A stretch of 64,000 nucleotides of DNA, taken from assembly GCA_038131955.1 (NCBI GenBank), contig JAYPQK010000011.1, forward strand, positions 1 through 64,000. Reading direction: 5' to 3'. This document shows positions 52,524 through 61,787 of this stretch, piece by piece (the first letter of the stretch is position 1; every line of letters starts with the position of its first letter). The notes beneath the pieces were generated by a model. The model did not search any database. It worked only from the letters and a program-made list of their open reading frames with translations, and was not told the origin of the DNA. A program made the position numbers and the translations under genes. This DNA comes from SHAN690 sp038131955. Lineage in GTDB: Bacteria; Bacteroidota; Bacteroidia; Flavobacteriales_G; Salibacteraceae.

Positions 52524-53135
52524 ATGAAGATCATCTGTGTCGGTAGAAACTATGCAGACCACGCCAAGGAATTGAAGAACGAGGTTCCGAGCGAACCCGT
52601 GATCTTCTTGAAGCCGGAGACGGCACTATTGCCCAAGCGTAACCCTTTCTTCATTCCTGAGTTCTCCTCCGATATTCATCACGAGCTAGAATTAGTGGTC
52701 AGGATCAATCGATTAGGAAAAAGCATTGAGGAGCGATTTGCGCAGCGATACTACAACGAGGCAACCGTGGGTATCGATTTTACCGCCAGAGACATTCAGA
52801 GCGCTTTAAAAGCCAAGGGGCTGCCCTGGGAAAGAGCGAAGGTCTTTGATGGAAGTGCTCCGGTTGGTAAGTTCGTTCCTCTCTCAGCGCTAGGATCTGT
52901 TCAAAACCTTGATCTACGATTAGAAAAGAATGACGAGGTGGTGCAGGAAGGCAACACGAGCGACATGCTATTCACGGTGGACAGGGTCATTTCCTACGTC
53001 TCCCAATTCATGACGCTGAAGATCGGAGATCTGATCTTTACCGGAACTCCGGCGGGTGTGGGACCGGTCAAAGAGAACGATGTACTCAAGGCCTATCTCA
53101 ATGACCAAGAACTTCTGAAGATCAACGTAAGATAA
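52524..53135 (+). CDS. Fumarylacetoacetate hydrolase (FAH) family protein
   Basis: 203 residues of the short FAH type. It begins MKIICVGRNYADHAKEL, and HHELELVVRI gives the metal-binding Glu pair, GIDFTARDIQ the Asp, and GDLIFTGTPAGVGPV the C-terminal family signature. Members cleave C-C bonds in acylpyruvates or decarboxylate oxaloacetate; the exact substrate cannot be assigned. Directly follows the exonuclease gene (five bases between), so the two share the promoter at 51717. Converges on the OmpA-domain locus. Confidence 0.9.
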   Translation: MKIICVGRNYADHAKELKNEVPSEPVIFLKPETALLPKRNPFFIPEFSSDIHHELELVVRINRLGKSIEERFAQRYYNEATVGIDFTARDIQSALKAKGLPWERAKVFDGSAPVGKFVPLSALGSVQNLDLRLEKNDEVVQEGNTSDMLFTVDRVISYVSQFMTLKIGDLIFTGTPAGVGPVKENDVLKAYLNDQELLKINVR

Positions 53136-53141
53136 GTTCGA

Positions 53142-54065
53142 TCAGAACTTGAGGGAGATGTTGGTAGCCGTACCGCTCTCCTTCACTTCAAATTCACAAC
53201 GACGGTTGAGCTGGCGTCCAACCGGATCGTCAGAACCATCTTGCTTCGCATTCGGTGTGATCGGAATCGCTTCACCGAAGAATTGATAATTCATACGTCC
53301 CTCATCGATCCCCTTGGTGACGAGATAGCTATACGCCTGCTTCGCTCTACGCTCAGAGAGTTCGAGGTTATATTCCACGGTGCCGATCCAGTCGGTGTGA
53401 CCGTCTAATTGAAGCTCATAGTCCGGATTGTCCACCATGAACTGATAGATCTTGTTCAATTCTGCTTCACTCAAGGGTCTCAGATCACTCTTATCGAAAT
53501 CAAAGTGAATGTTCCTAAATACGATCACGTCGCTCTCGTCCTCCTTCATTCGAGTGATTTCATCCAGTTTCTTCTGTGCAGCCTCCTCTATCCATGGAGC
53601 ATCATCCACTCGCTTCTCTTTGACCTTTTTGTCCTGTGTCTTGGCGATGGACTCTCGCTCTTCTTCCTTACGACGCTCATCCGCTTTTTTCTGTGCCAAT
53701 CTTCGGGCCTCTTCTGCCGCTTGTTGTTCCTTACGCTCTTTCTCTGCTCTCGCCTGTTCCTCAGACTCCTTCGCTGCTAGCTCAGCCTTACGTCTCTCCT
53801 CTTCCGCACGCTTCTGCTCTAACTCCATGGCGTCTTGCTTGCTTTGCTCCGCGAGTTCTTCAGCACGCTGCTGTTCCTCGTCCTCCTTACGCTTACGCTC
53901 TTCTTCCAATTGAGCCAGTCGCTGCTCCTCTTCGCGCTGCTTTCTGAGTCTTTCTTCTTTTATTCTCTGCTGCTCACGCTGTGCAGCTATGACCGCTTGC
54001 AATTCCGCTTCGTCCTCATCGCCCAGATCAGCAATGGTCTCTTGCTGCGCTTGAGCCAGATCCTG
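53142..54065 (-). pseudogene. OmpA-family protein, 5' part missing, fused to a hydrolase fragment
   Basis: The 3' part codes a coiled coil of about 150 residues rich in Glu, Gln, Lys, Arg and Ala (many EEE/RK heptads), then a full OmpA peptidoglycan-binding domain (IHFDFDKSDLRPLS, ELQLDGHTDWIGT, NLELSERRAKQAYSYL, NRRCEF), highly similar to the end of the locus at 49077-51699. In the expected family there would be a signal peptide, TPR and PD40 blades upstream. Instead, the same frame continues upstream of about 54065 into GFSQGGPTACRW, the nucleophile elbow of an alpha/beta hydrolase. Read as one ORF (53142-54143) it would be a chimera without signal peptide, so export is unlikely. Confidence 0.78.
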
Positions 54066-54438
54066 AGAATCGAAATTCAAATCACTGGAAGATAACCACC
54101 TACACGCCGTTGGGCCACCCTGACTGAATCCAAGCAAATGCAAGGGTTTCTGACCTAATCCCAGATGTTCCGCCAGACGAGAAAGGTACGCGACATAGTC
54201 TTAAATATCGGTTTCCCGATCCACCTTGGTCGTAGAAACGGTTGATTCCCTCGGGAGCGATGACACGAATGCCTCGACTAGGCAGGTGCTGAAAATTTCG
54301 GATAAAATACTCGGCAAGCTGCCGGTAGCCGTGGATCACCACTAGATCCGCTCGATGATCACCTTCTGGTTCAAGTGTGAAGTAGCGCGCCGTTCGCTCT
54401 ACTTTCAAGTGATGTTGAATGACCTTATTTCTCTTCAT
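54066..54438 (-). pseudogene. Alpha/beta-hydrolase (esterase) 5' fragment, frameshifted
   Basis: The gene starts at ATG 54438, overlapping the end of the thioesterase gene by 14 bases, and reads LVVIHGYRQLAEYFIRNF, IRVIAPEGINRFYDQGG, an esterase of the phospholipase/carboxylesterase type. Near 54220 the frame changes; the continuation (DYVAYLSRLAEHLGLGQ, LLGFSQGGPTACRWL) is in the frame of the OmpA fragment and has an in-frame TAA at 54201-54203, probably from a Glu codon. After about 54066 hydrolase sequence ends and the OmpA locus begins. The catalytic Ser elbow is kept but the acid/His half is gone. Confidence 0.78.
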
Positions 54439-54826
54439 TCAAATGAGCGTACCTCTCTTTGACTCGCTCGGAGATCGGTATGGCTTCTCCCTGTTCATCT
54501 ATTCGAACGAAAGTGAAATTTGTGGAACAAACTACATTCTCTTCACCACTATAGACATTATGCTTGCGCGCTTCAACCTCAAGGGTCAGCGAGGAGTTCC
54601 CCATGCGTATCACCTGTCCGTAGATCTTCAAGTGGAAGCCTATTTTGACCGGACGCTTGAACAACACTTCGTCGATCTTTAGGGTCACCATATTCGGTGA
54701 ATGGCACACCTCATAAGCCATGGTAGCTGCGGCTTCATCGAGCCACGAGAGCATGATCCCTCCGAAGAGGTTTCCGTGGATCCCAAGATCCTTCTCCATG
54801 CAAAGTCGTTGTGAAATCAATTGCAT
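54425..54826 (-). CDS. Hotdog-fold acyl-CoA thioesterase
   Basis: 133 residues of the YciA/BFIT-type hotdog family: HGNLFGGIMLSWLDEAAATMAY holds the family's conserved Asn/Gly turn and the helix Asp, followed by VTLKIDEVLFKRPVKIGFHLKIYGQV and a VEARKHNVYSGEENVVCSTNFTFV strand pair. It hydrolyses acyl-CoA esters in the cytosol; chain length cannot be told. The gene follows chaN by four bases and overlaps the hydrolase fragment, so the three were one operon. Confidence 0.9.
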   Translation of the reverse strand: MQLISQRLCMEKDLGIHGNLFGGIMLSWLDEAAATMAYEVCHSPNMVTLKIDEVLFKRPVKIGFHLKIYGQVIRMGNSSLTLEVEARKHNVYSGEENVVCSTNFTFVRIDEQGEAIPISERVKERYAHLNEEK

Positions 54827-54830
54827 TGCT

Positions 54831-55700
54831 CTAGTGTGTTTTGGTCATGTTGGTTGGCGTCACTAAAATGACATCTCCTAGCTCTGCCCATTCTGGCTTG
54901 AAGGTCATGTCGTCAGCCTCAACCGCAGCGATCACCACGATGTCTAGCTTCGGATTCTTTGCTAAAAGGTATGGAATGATCCCTGCGCGGTACTGCGAGT
55001 GAAAAGAACCATTGAAGTGCAAAAACACGCCTTTCTCGGGCAAGGCACTCGCAATGCTGCTGGCCATGGTGTAGTCTTTCAACGCCTGGGCCTCCACCAA
55101 ATACTCCATGTTCATTCCATGGCCGTGTCCTCCCATCATATCCATCATTTCAGAATAGCCGCGATCGCCTTTGGTCACCTCAAATGGAAGCTCGGGCAGA
55201 AAAATCGCCGCTCCATCCAAGTCCTTGAGTCCACCCTGTCCTTCTCTTGAAGTTAAGGACGCATAGCGACGAGGAACATTCGTAGCGATGAAGTCTAAGC
55301 CCTTCTCTTTGGCCACCTCTACCAAAGGGGCATAGTCCGTGTCATAATTCGGCCACACCTTAGCCTCCTTCTTGAGGTGTTCAAGTTTGATCTTCCCTTG
55401 CAAATACTCGTTCAACACGATCTGATCGTCGGTTTCGAACATCTCTGCCCCAAGCACTAAATCGCCTTCATCCATGAGCGCTTTAGTCAATTCGAGCTGT
55501 AGCCAGTGATCGATCGGATTGTTGTGCAATTCGCCGAAGAAAACCACGTCACTTTTTGCCGATTGCTTCATCAAATCTTTGAACTCCAGTGACTTTCCCT
55601 TCGCATCGTACAGCTGATAAGCCGCAAGGTCTGATTGCGCCCAAACCAAGTTGACCAGCCCCAGAAATAGGAGCATGAGAGTGAGTTGTGAACTTTTCAT
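54831..55700 (-). CDS. ChaN-like exported protein (haem-binding/Tiki-like superfamily)
   Basis: 289 residues with signal peptide MKSSQLTLMLLFLGLVNLVWAQ. FFGELHNNPIDHWLQLELTKAL near the N-terminus and FNGSFHSQYRAG near the C-terminus are the two conserved segments of the ChaN family, linked to iron or haem handling; some relatives resemble Tiki/TraB proteases. A Met/His/Gly-rich stretch (MMDMMGGHGHGMNMEY, about residues 185-200) could bind metal. Periplasmic; there is no lipobox Cys at the signal peptide end. First gene of a minus-strand operon with the thioesterase. Confidence 0.87.
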   Translation of the reverse strand: MKSSQLTLMLLFLGLVNLVWAQSDLAAYQLYDAKGKSLEFKDLMKQSAKSDVVFFGELHNNPIDHWLQLELTKALMDEGDLVLGAEMFETDDQIVLNEYLQGKIKLEHLKKEAKVWPNYDTDYAPLVEVAKEKGLDFIATNVPRRYASLTSREGQGGLKDLDGAAIFLPELPFEVTKGDRGYSEMMDMMGGHGHGMNMEYLVEAQALKDYTMASSIASALPEKGVFLHFNGSFHSQYRAGIIPYLLAKNPKLDIVVIAAVEADDMTFKPEWAELGDVILVTPTNMTKTH

Positions 55701-55761
55701 TCTTTGTAATGTTATGTTAATGTTAATTCAGGGTTACCTAAATATTGCATATATTAGCTCA

Positions 55762-56175
55762 ATGTTGCGGAAATCGCTTTATATCATCGTTGTCTTCCTC
55801 GTTGCTTTCAGCTTTTCCCTGAGCGCAAAGATTGTACATGTGGAGTACTATCCTAATGGAAATGTAAAAATTGAAGTGATCAAGATGAAGAAAGGTCTTC
55901 ATCGGGTCAATCAATACTTCGAAGATGGTACCATCATGGAAACGGGCTATACCAAGAACGGAATGTTCCAAGGTCGCTGGCTACGCTATGACGAGCAGGG
56001 CGAGGTGGTTGCTACGGCTTACTATCACAACAATAGGCGTATCGGGGCATGGCAACACTTGAATCCTTGGACCCATAGCTCCATGCAAGTGCGCTATGAA
56101 AACGGGAATGCCGTAAGCTTTAAAGAGTTTGACCAACAGGGAAAGTTGATCGCCTCTGGTGATCGGATTCCTTAA
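55762..56175 (+). CDS. YwqK-like exported MORN-variant repeat protein
   Basis: About 137 residues from ATG 55762, with signal peptide MLRKSLYIIVVFLVAFSFSLSA; longer frames upstream are not protein-like. The body consists of beta-hairpin repeats of the MORN-2/YwqK type: YYPNGNVKIEV, YFEDGTIMETGYTKNG, FQGRWLRYDEQGEVVATAYYHNN, RYENGNAVSFKEFDQQGKLIASG. Such proteins are often labelled as toxin-antitoxin proteins in databases, but no toxin gene is nearby and the signal peptide argues against that role. Probably envelope-bound, function unknown. Its end overlaps the convergent AIM24 gene. Confidence 0.8.
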   Translation: MLRKSLYIIVVFLVAFSFSLSAKIVHVEYYPNGNVKIEVIKMKKGLHRVNQYFEDGTIMETGYTKNGMFQGRWLRYDEQGEVVATAYYHNNRRIGAWQHLNPWTHSSMQVRYENGNAVSFKEFDQQGKLIASGDRIP

Positions 56176-56993
56176 AAGTTATCCCCGTCGATCAAGTCTC
56201 CCAATCCACCCAGAATACTTCCTTCACCCTTTCTCTTCCCTCCCATCTTAGGAGCCGAACTGATGATCTTATCCGCGAGTCGAGAAAAAGGCAAGGATTG
56301 GATCCAGACTTTCCCTGGTCCACGTAAGGCGCCAAAGAACAGCCCTTCGCCACCGAAGAAGGTGTTCCGAATTCCTCCGACAAACTGAATATCGTAGTCA
56401 ACATCCTTCGTGAAGGCGACGATACATCCGGTATCCACCTTGAGCAACTCTCCCGGAGCCAATGTCTTCTCGATGATCGTTCCGCCGGCATGCACGAAAG
56501 CCAATCCGTCTCCTTCGATCTTTTGCATGATGAATCCTTCACCACCAAAAAGTCCTACACCAATACGTTTCTGAAACTCGATGCCAATGGTTGTGCCCTT
56601 CGCAGCGCATAGGAAGGCGTCTTTTTGACACACCACCTTTCCTCCTAACTGAGCCACGTCTAACGCGATCACTTTACCGGGATATGGCGAAGCAAAGGAC
56701 ACATGCTTCTTTCCCGAGGCAGAATTAGTGTAAGCCGTCATGAACAGACTCTCGCCTGTCAAAACGCGTTTTCCAGCGGAAAAGAGCTTTCCGACGAAGC
56801 TCTGACTCGATTGTGCCCCGTCTCCAAAGATGGTTGCCATCTCCACCCCATCGTCCATCATCATAAGGCTACCCGCCTCGGCGATGACCGATTCCTGTGG
56901 ATCCAATTCGATCTCGACGCACTGCATCTCTTCGCCGATGATCTTGTAATCTATTTCGTGTGTGTTGCGCATGTTGCTTTGATGTTTACTCAA
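56172..56993 (-). CDS. AIM24/TIGR00266 family protein
   Basis: 273 residues (or 266 from the ATG at 56972). Family segments: EIDYKIIGEEMQCVEIELDP, VIAEAGSLMMMDDGVEM, the LFSAGKRVLTGESLFMTAY loop, GLFGGEGFIMQKIEGDGLAFVHAGG and FFGGEGLFFGALRGPGKVWIQSLPF. The fold is a beta-barrel-like tandem; related to a fungal mitochondrial protein, with no known activity in bacteria. The Lys/Gly-rich tail (KMGGKRKGEGSILGG) is ordinary for the family. No signal peptide, so probably cytosolic. Confidence 0.9.
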   Translation of the reverse strand: MSKHQSNMRNTHEIDYKIIGEEMQCVEIELDPQESVIAEAGSLMMMDDGVEMATIFGDGAQSSQSFVGKLFSAGKRVLTGESLFMTAYTNSASGKKHVSFASPYPGKVIALDVAQLGGKVVCQKDAFLCAAKGTTIGIEFQKRIGVGLFGGEGFIMQKIEGDGLAFVHAGGTIIEKTLAPGELLKVDTGCIVAFTKDVDYDIQFVGGIRNTFFGGEGLFFGALRGPGKVWIQSLPFSRLADKIISSAPKMGGKRKGEGSILGGLGDLIDGDNF

Positions 56994-57079
56994 AGATGCT
57001 TCAACACACCGTCAACTGGTCAACAATAATGACCAATGACCTCCGAAATGGATGACTGGAAAATGAAGTGGATGAACCC

Positions 57080-57580
57080 TTAGGACAATGCCGCGATCGC
57101 TGCCTCGTAGTTAGGCTCCTGACCAATACTCGGAACTTGTTCCGTGTAGATGACCTTGCCATCCGTATCGATCACCACTACCGCGCGACTGAAAAGTCCT
57201 GCCAAGCGACCATCAACCATCTTCACTCCGTAGGCCTTTTGAAAATTGTCGTCCTTGAACTCTGAACCATTCTGCACATTCTCCAGTCCCTCAGCGGCGC
57301 AAAAACGCTTTTGAGCGAATGGGAGATCCTTACTCACATTGAGTACGATCGTGTTATCTAAACTGGAAGCCTCTTGATTGAAGCGACGTGCGCTAGCCGC
57401 ACACACACCCGTATCGATACTTGGAAAGATATTGAGCACCAAGCGCTTACCTGCGTAATCGCTCAAGGTCAGATCAGAGAGGTCTGTTCCGGTCAATGAA
57501 AAGTTAGGTGCTTGTGATCCTACTGCTGGAAGGTCTCCATTAGTATTTACCTGGTTGTCGCCTAAAAGAATGGTTGCCAT
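57080..57580 (-). CDS. tpx: Thiol peroxidase
   Basis: Atypical 2-Cys peroxiredoxin of 166 residues. The peroxidatic Cys lies in FPSIDTGVCAASARRFN and the resolving Cys in LPFAQKRFCAAEG, the two positions expected for Tpx; the N-terminus (LPAVGSQAPNFSLTGTDL) and RAVVVIDTDGKVIY strand agree. It reduces hydrogen peroxide and alkyl peroxides with thioredoxin in the periplasm or cytosol. A near-consensus promoter box (TACCTTCG, one mismatch) lies 21 bases upstream of the start on the minus strand (57602-57609). Confidence 0.95.
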   Translation of the reverse strand: MATILLGDNQVNTNGDLPAVGSQAPNFSLTGTDLSDLTLSDYAGKRLVLNIFPSIDTGVCAASARRFNQEASSLDNTIVLNVSKDLPFAQKRFCAAEGLENVQNGSEFKDDNFQKAYGVKMVDGRLAGLFSRAVVVIDTDGKVIYTEQVPSIGQEPNYEAAIAALS

Positions 57581-57705
57581 AGTTTATTTTTTTCTTCGTT
57601 GCGAAGGTACACAGCGATAGCCGAAAAGCATAGTCCCAAACCTTCACAAATCCTCCCTTTCGAAACCATCCGCCCCTTAAGCGGGAATCAGTCTCTACGC
57701 TCGTA

Positions 57706-57713
57706 TATATTTG
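57706..57713 (+). promoter_or_regulatory. TATATTTG promoter box
   Basis: Perfect TAnnTTTG box, 22 bases upstream of the ATG of the large BNR-repeat gene; divergent from tpx. Confidence 0.5.
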
Positions 57714-57735
57714 TTCTTACCTACAAGCGAGACGC

Positions 57736-60700
57736 ATGAAAAAACTACTCTTACTCTCCCTCGCCCTCCTCACTTTCGGAGGCATTCAAGCACAAAAGAA
57801 AGGTAACTCTAAAGAAGAAAAGAAAGCTGCCTCCCTCTCCGGGATGTCGTTTCGAGCACTGGGACCGGCGATCGTCTCGGGTCGAGTCATTGACCTCGCC
57901 GTGAATCCTGAAAATTCAGACAACTTCTATGTAGCGGCAGCTTCCGGAGGGGTTTGGAAGACCACCAATCATGGAACTACCTTCACACCCATCTTCGATG
58001 GACAGGGCTCCTACTCTATCGGATGTATCACTTTGGATCCTAGTAACCCGCACACGTTGTGGGTCGGAACGGGTGAGAACAACAACCAGCGCAGCGTAGC
58101 CTACGGAGATGGTGTTTACCGTTCACTAGACGACGGAAAGACATGGGAAAACATGGGACTGAAAGCGTCCGAGCACATCGGTAAGATCGTCGTGCACCCG
58201 GATAACTCGGAGATGATCTACGTAGCGGCATACGGACCACTCTGGTCGGCAGGAGGTGACCGTGGCATCTACCGGAGTGCTGATGGTGGAAAGAACTGGG
58301 AACGCATCCTTGACGTCAGCGAACACACCGGATTCTCTGATCTATGGATGGATCCTCGGGATCCGAATACGATGTACGCGGCTGCTCACCAGCGCAGACG
58401 TCACGTCTGGACCTACCTCAGCGGCGGACCTGAATCTGCTATCTACAAGACCACTGACGGTGGAGAGACTTGGCGTAAGATCATGAACGGTCTTCCTAAA
58501 AGTGACCTTGGTCGTATTGCCTTGGCCATTTCTCCTGCTAACCCGGATGTAGTCTACGCGATGGTCGAAGGGTTCGATAAGGAGTACGGAGGTTTCTATC
58601 GCTCGGACAATCGCGGTGAGCACTGGAATCGTCAGAGTGATTACTTCACTAGCGGAAACTACTATATGGAACTCATTCCGGATCCAAACGATGTGGACAA
58701 GGTGTATTCCATGGACACATGGCTGCATCATACTGAAGACGGCGGTAAGAACTTCAAGCAAACAGGCGAAAAAAGCAAGCACGTCGATAATCACGCCATG
58801 TGGGTGGATCCCAACAATACGGATCATTGGCTGGTCGGATGCGACGGTGGATTATACGAGACTTGGGATGGAGCAGAGAATTGGAAGTTCTTCCAGAACC
58901 TGAATCTTACTCAATTCTATCGCGTGGCGGTCGATTACGACACTCCGTTCTACAATGTGTATGGAGGTACGCAAGACAACAACACCATCGGTGGACCTTC
59001 ACGCACCACCAACGTGCACGGCATCAGTAATTTCGACTGGTACATCACCCGAGGAGGAGATGGATTTGAGCCCGCGGTTGACCCTGAAGATCCGGATGTG
59101 GTCTACAGTCAGGCACAGTACGGTTGGTTGGTGCGCTACAATAGAAAAACCGGCGAGCGTGTGAATATCAAGCCGGTCGAGCGAAAAGGTGAGGATGCCT
59201 ATCGTTGGAACTGGGATGCCCCATTGCTCATCAGTCCACACAACCACAAACGACTCTATTTTGCGGCGAACAAAGTCTTCCAAAGCGACGATCGTGGAAA
59301 CACGTGGGAAGTGATCTCAGAAGACCTCACCCAACAGATCGACCGCAACAAACTGGAGGTAATGGGTACCACATGGGGTCCTGACGCAGTTGCGTTTCAC
59401 CAGAGCACCTCGATCTATGGAAACTTGGTGGCCATGGATGAGTCGCCGGTGCAAGAAGGCTTGCTTTACGTTGGTTCGGATGACGGCATCATTCAGCGCA
59501 CCGAGGACAATGGTAAAACCTGGACGAAGCTTTCAACCTTTACGGGGGTACCTGCCGGAACCTATGTGAATGAGATCATGTGCGACCTGAAGGATGCGAA
59601 TGTGGTATACGCGGCCTTCAATAATCACAAGAACGGCGACTTCAAACCTTACATCCTCAAGAGCACCGATAAGGGAAAAACATGGACATCGATCAGCGGT
59701 GACCTACCCGAGCGAGGTTCGGTTTACACTTTAGCACAAGATCACGTGAATCCTCAGCTCTTGTTCGCAGGAACGGAATTCGGAGCCTACTTCTCTTCTA
59801 ACGGAGGAAAGAACTGGGTGAAGATCGGCGGAGGTCTTCCGACCATCGGCGTAAGAGATATGGAGATCCAGCGACGAGAGAATGACCTCGTACTGGCATC
59901 GTTTGGACGAGGTTTCTATGTTTTGGATGATTACAGCCCTCTCCGCACGATCAACGACACGACAGGCAAGGGCATCATGATGTTCCCGATCAAGGACGCC
60001 TTGACCTTTATTGAGTCGAATCCTTTGGGTACGAAGGGAAAAGCCTCTCAGGGTGAGTCGTTCTTCACCACCCCTAACCCACCGGTCGGAGCGGTATTCC
60101 GATACTATTTGGGTGAAGCTCCAAAAACCAAGGAGGATCAGCGTCGCTCAGCTGAAAAGAAAGCGAGAAAAGACGGCGGAAAGGTCACCTATCCGAGCAT
60201 GGATGAATTACGCGCTGAGGACCTAGAAGAGAAGCCCTTCCTTGTATTTGAGATCAGAGATGCACAGGGCGATGTGGTGGCTCGATACAAAGAAGAGAAA
60301 GTGGGCAAAGGCTTGAACCAGAGCGTCTGGGATTTCAGATTGGAAGCCACGAGTCCGGTACAACTCAAGGAAGGAGACGGAGGTCGATACGGATCTCCCG
60401 ACTATGGTCCATTAGCGCTTCCCGGTGACTACACGGTGACGATCTATCAATTCCACGACGGCGAAATGACGAAACTAAGCGAGCCGACCTCTTTCAAGAT
60501 AAAGGCACTTCACCAGGATCAGATCAGTCCTGCCGACGATGCGCAATTGACCCAATTCATTGCCTCGGTGAATGAAGCACGAAAGGAAATGCGCGCTGCC
60601 GCTGAGGAAGTCAATGAAATGAAGACGCAAGTCGACTACATGCGCGAGGCGATCATGAAGACGCCTGATGCCGATGCGATGTGGATCTCGGAGATCGATG

Positions 60701-60984
60701 CGATCCGAAAAGACATCATCGCCATCCAATATGAGCTCTGGGGTGATCGTTCACGAAGCAAGCGCGAGGTGGAAGCCTATCCGGGTATGATCAGCCGTGT
60801 GGAGGAAATCGCCTACAACATCAAGGCTCACACAGAAGCCCCTACTCAAAGCGAAATGCGAAGTCTAGAGGCAGCTCAAGATGAGTTTAAAGATGCAGAA
60901 GGCAAGATTGAGTCCATCGAGGACCGCGTTGATGACATGGCGGCGAAGCTTAAAGAAGCCGGAGCACCATACTTCAAGCATTAA
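57736..60984 (+). CDS. Large exported BNR/sortilin-type beta-propeller protein
   Basis: 1,082 residues. Signal peptide MKKLLLLSLALLTFGGIQAQ, then two beta-propeller arrays built of BNR/Asp-box repeats (VWKTTNHGTTFTPIFDGQG, VYRSLDDGKTWENMG, IYRSADGGKNWERI, IYKTTDGGETWRKIM, VFQSDDRGNTWEVIS, IQRTEDNGKTWTKLS, ILKSTDKGKTWTSIS), as in VPS10/sortilin-like proteins. A beta domain follows (about 800-920), then a C-terminal coiled coil (about 930-1080). There is no T9SS tail. Often annotated as glycosyl hydrolase because of the Asp boxes, but no catalytic residues can be named, so I only call it a binding or hydrolytic propeller protein. Confidence 0.88.
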   Translation: MKKLLLLSLALLTFGGIQAQKKGNSKEEKKAASLSGMSFRALGPAIVSGRVIDLAVNPENSDNFYVAAASGGVWKTTNHGTTFTPIFDGQGSYSIGCITLDPSNPHTLWVGTGENNNQRSVAYGDGVYRSLDDGKTWENMGLKASEHIGKIVVHPDNSEMIYVAAYGPLWSAGGDRGIYRSADGGKNWERILDVSEHTGFSDLWMDPRDPNTMYAAAHQRRRHVWTYLSGGPESAIYKTTDGGETWRKIMNGLPKSDLGRIALAISPANPDVVYAMVEGFDKEYGGFYRSDNRGEHWNRQSDYFTSGNYYMELIPDPNDVDKVYSMDTWLHHTEDGGKNFKQTGEKSKHVDNHAMWVDPNNTDHWLVGCDGGLYETWDGAENWKFFQNLNLTQFYRVAVDYDTPFYNVYGGTQDNNTIGGPSRTTNVHGISNFDWYITRGGDGFEPAVDPEDPDVVYSQAQYGWLVRYNRKTGERVNIKPVERKGEDAYRWNWDAPLLISPHNHKRLYFAANKVFQSDDRGNTWEVISEDLTQQIDRNKLEVMGTTWGPDAVAFHQSTSIYGNLVAMDESPVQEGLLYVGSDDGIIQRTEDNGKTWTKLSTFTGVPAGTYVNEIMCDLKDANVVYAAFNNHKNGDFKPYILKSTDKGKTWTSISGDLPERGSVYTLAQDHVNPQLLFAGTEFGAYFSSNGGKNWVKIGGGLPTIGVRDMEIQRRENDLVLASFGRGFYVLDDYSPLRTINDTTGKGIMMFPIKDALTFIESNPLGTKGKASQGESFFTTPNPPVGAVFRYYLGEAPKTKEDQRRSAEKKARKDGGKVTYPSMDELRAEDLEEKPFLVFEIRDAQGDVVARYKEEKVGKGLNQSVWDFRLEATSPVQLKEGDGGRYGSPDYGPLALPGDYTVTIYQFHDGEMTKLSEPTSFKIKALHQDQISPADDAQLTQFIASVNEARKEMRAAAEEVNEMKTQVDYMREAIMKTPDADAMWISEIDAIRKDIIAIQYELWGDRSRSKREVEAYPGMISRVEEIAYNIKAHTEAPTQSEMRSLEAAQDEFKDAEGKIESIEDRVDDMAAKLKEAGAPYFKH

Positions 60985-60988
60985 ATGA

Positions 60989-61684
60989 TCACCATGGAAT
61001 GGAATCTTTATCTCTAAAGAATCCTCCGGTGATCGACTGGTCTGCTTCTACCGCCAACCAAACTTGAGTTTCAGCACCCTGCGCCACACTGCGCGGGGCG
61101 GCTGAGCCTCCCATATCGGTCCGAACCCATCCCGGGTCCATCGAGTTCACCGAGATCTTGAGTGGTTTGAGTTCTAAAGCCAGCTGGTGGGTAATTCCGT
61201 TCAAAGCTGTTTTTGAAGCACAATAGGCAGTCGACCAACCTCCTGCGGGACTGGACAACATTCCTCCGCTGCTCGAAACATTAATGATGCGTCCGGGGGA
61301 ATTCATGATCGGAAGGAAAGCCTTAACCATGCGAACCGGTCCAAAAACATTGGTGGTGAAAGTTGTGGTCAGCACGCGGTCACTGTCCTGAGTCAACGCT
61401 TGGTCTTCTGAAAGCAGCACGGCGGCATTGTTGATCAGCACGTCAATGGTCACGAACCGAGAACGACACGACTCAGCCGCCGCGAGGATCGAATCTTGAT
61501 CCGTGACATCGATCTCTTGGATAAATGCTCGACTCATCTCATCAGAGGGCATGTCCTGCAATGCGTCTTGAAGCTTAGGCACTGAGCGACCGCCAAGAAT
61601 GACCCTGTGTCCTTTAGAAAGCAGCTGAGAGGCCGTCTCTATACTAATACCTTCGTTGGCTCCCGTGATAAAAATGGTTTTCAT
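60989..61684 (-). CDS. Short-chain dehydrogenase/reductase
   Basis: 231 residues from ATG 61684 (MKTIFITGANEGIS). The Rossmann motif reads TGANEGIS, so the third Gly of TGxxxGxG is Ser14; the other parts are intact: NNAAV, VSSSGG and the catalytic AYCASK (Tyr and Lys). DPGWVRTDMGG is the usual C-terminal family segment. NAD(P)-dependent oxidoreductase with unknown substrate. The frame upstream to 61702 is short and not family-like. Converges on the BNR-repeat gene (four bases between stops). A one-mismatch promoter box (TACCTTGA) lies nine bases before the start. Confidence 0.87.
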   Translation of the reverse strand: MKTIFITGANEGISIETASQLLSKGHRVILGGRSVPKLQDALQDMPSDEMSRAFIQEIDVTDQDSILAAAESCRSRFVTIDVLINNAAVLLSEDQALTQDSDRVLTTTFTTNVFGPVRMVKAFLPIMNSPGRIINVSSSGGMLSSPAGGWSTAYCASKTALNGITHQLALELKPLKISVNSMDPGWVRTDMGGSAAPRSVAQGAETQVWLAVEADQSITGGFFRDKDSIPW

Positions 61685-61748
61685 GGGGTCAAGGTACAGC
61701 ACCGCAGCTTTCGTTCAAGTTTTGAATTCCATATCGAAGTGTCTATCT

Positions 61749-61756
61749 AATTTTGC
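61749..61756 (+). promoter_or_regulatory. TAATTTTG promoter box of tRNA-Leu
   Basis: Perfect TAnnTTTG box 31 bases before the tRNA 5' end; a TTTG lies 24 bases further upstream (61721-61724). Confidence 0.55.
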
Positions 61757-61787
61757 TCGCGAAAGCATCGTTCTATCTAACTATATG

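Noticed and set aside
55651..55761. N-terminal extension of the YwqK-like protein
   Set aside because: It is antisense to the ChaN signal peptide region and upstream DNA; the ATG at 55762 starts a proper signal peptide.
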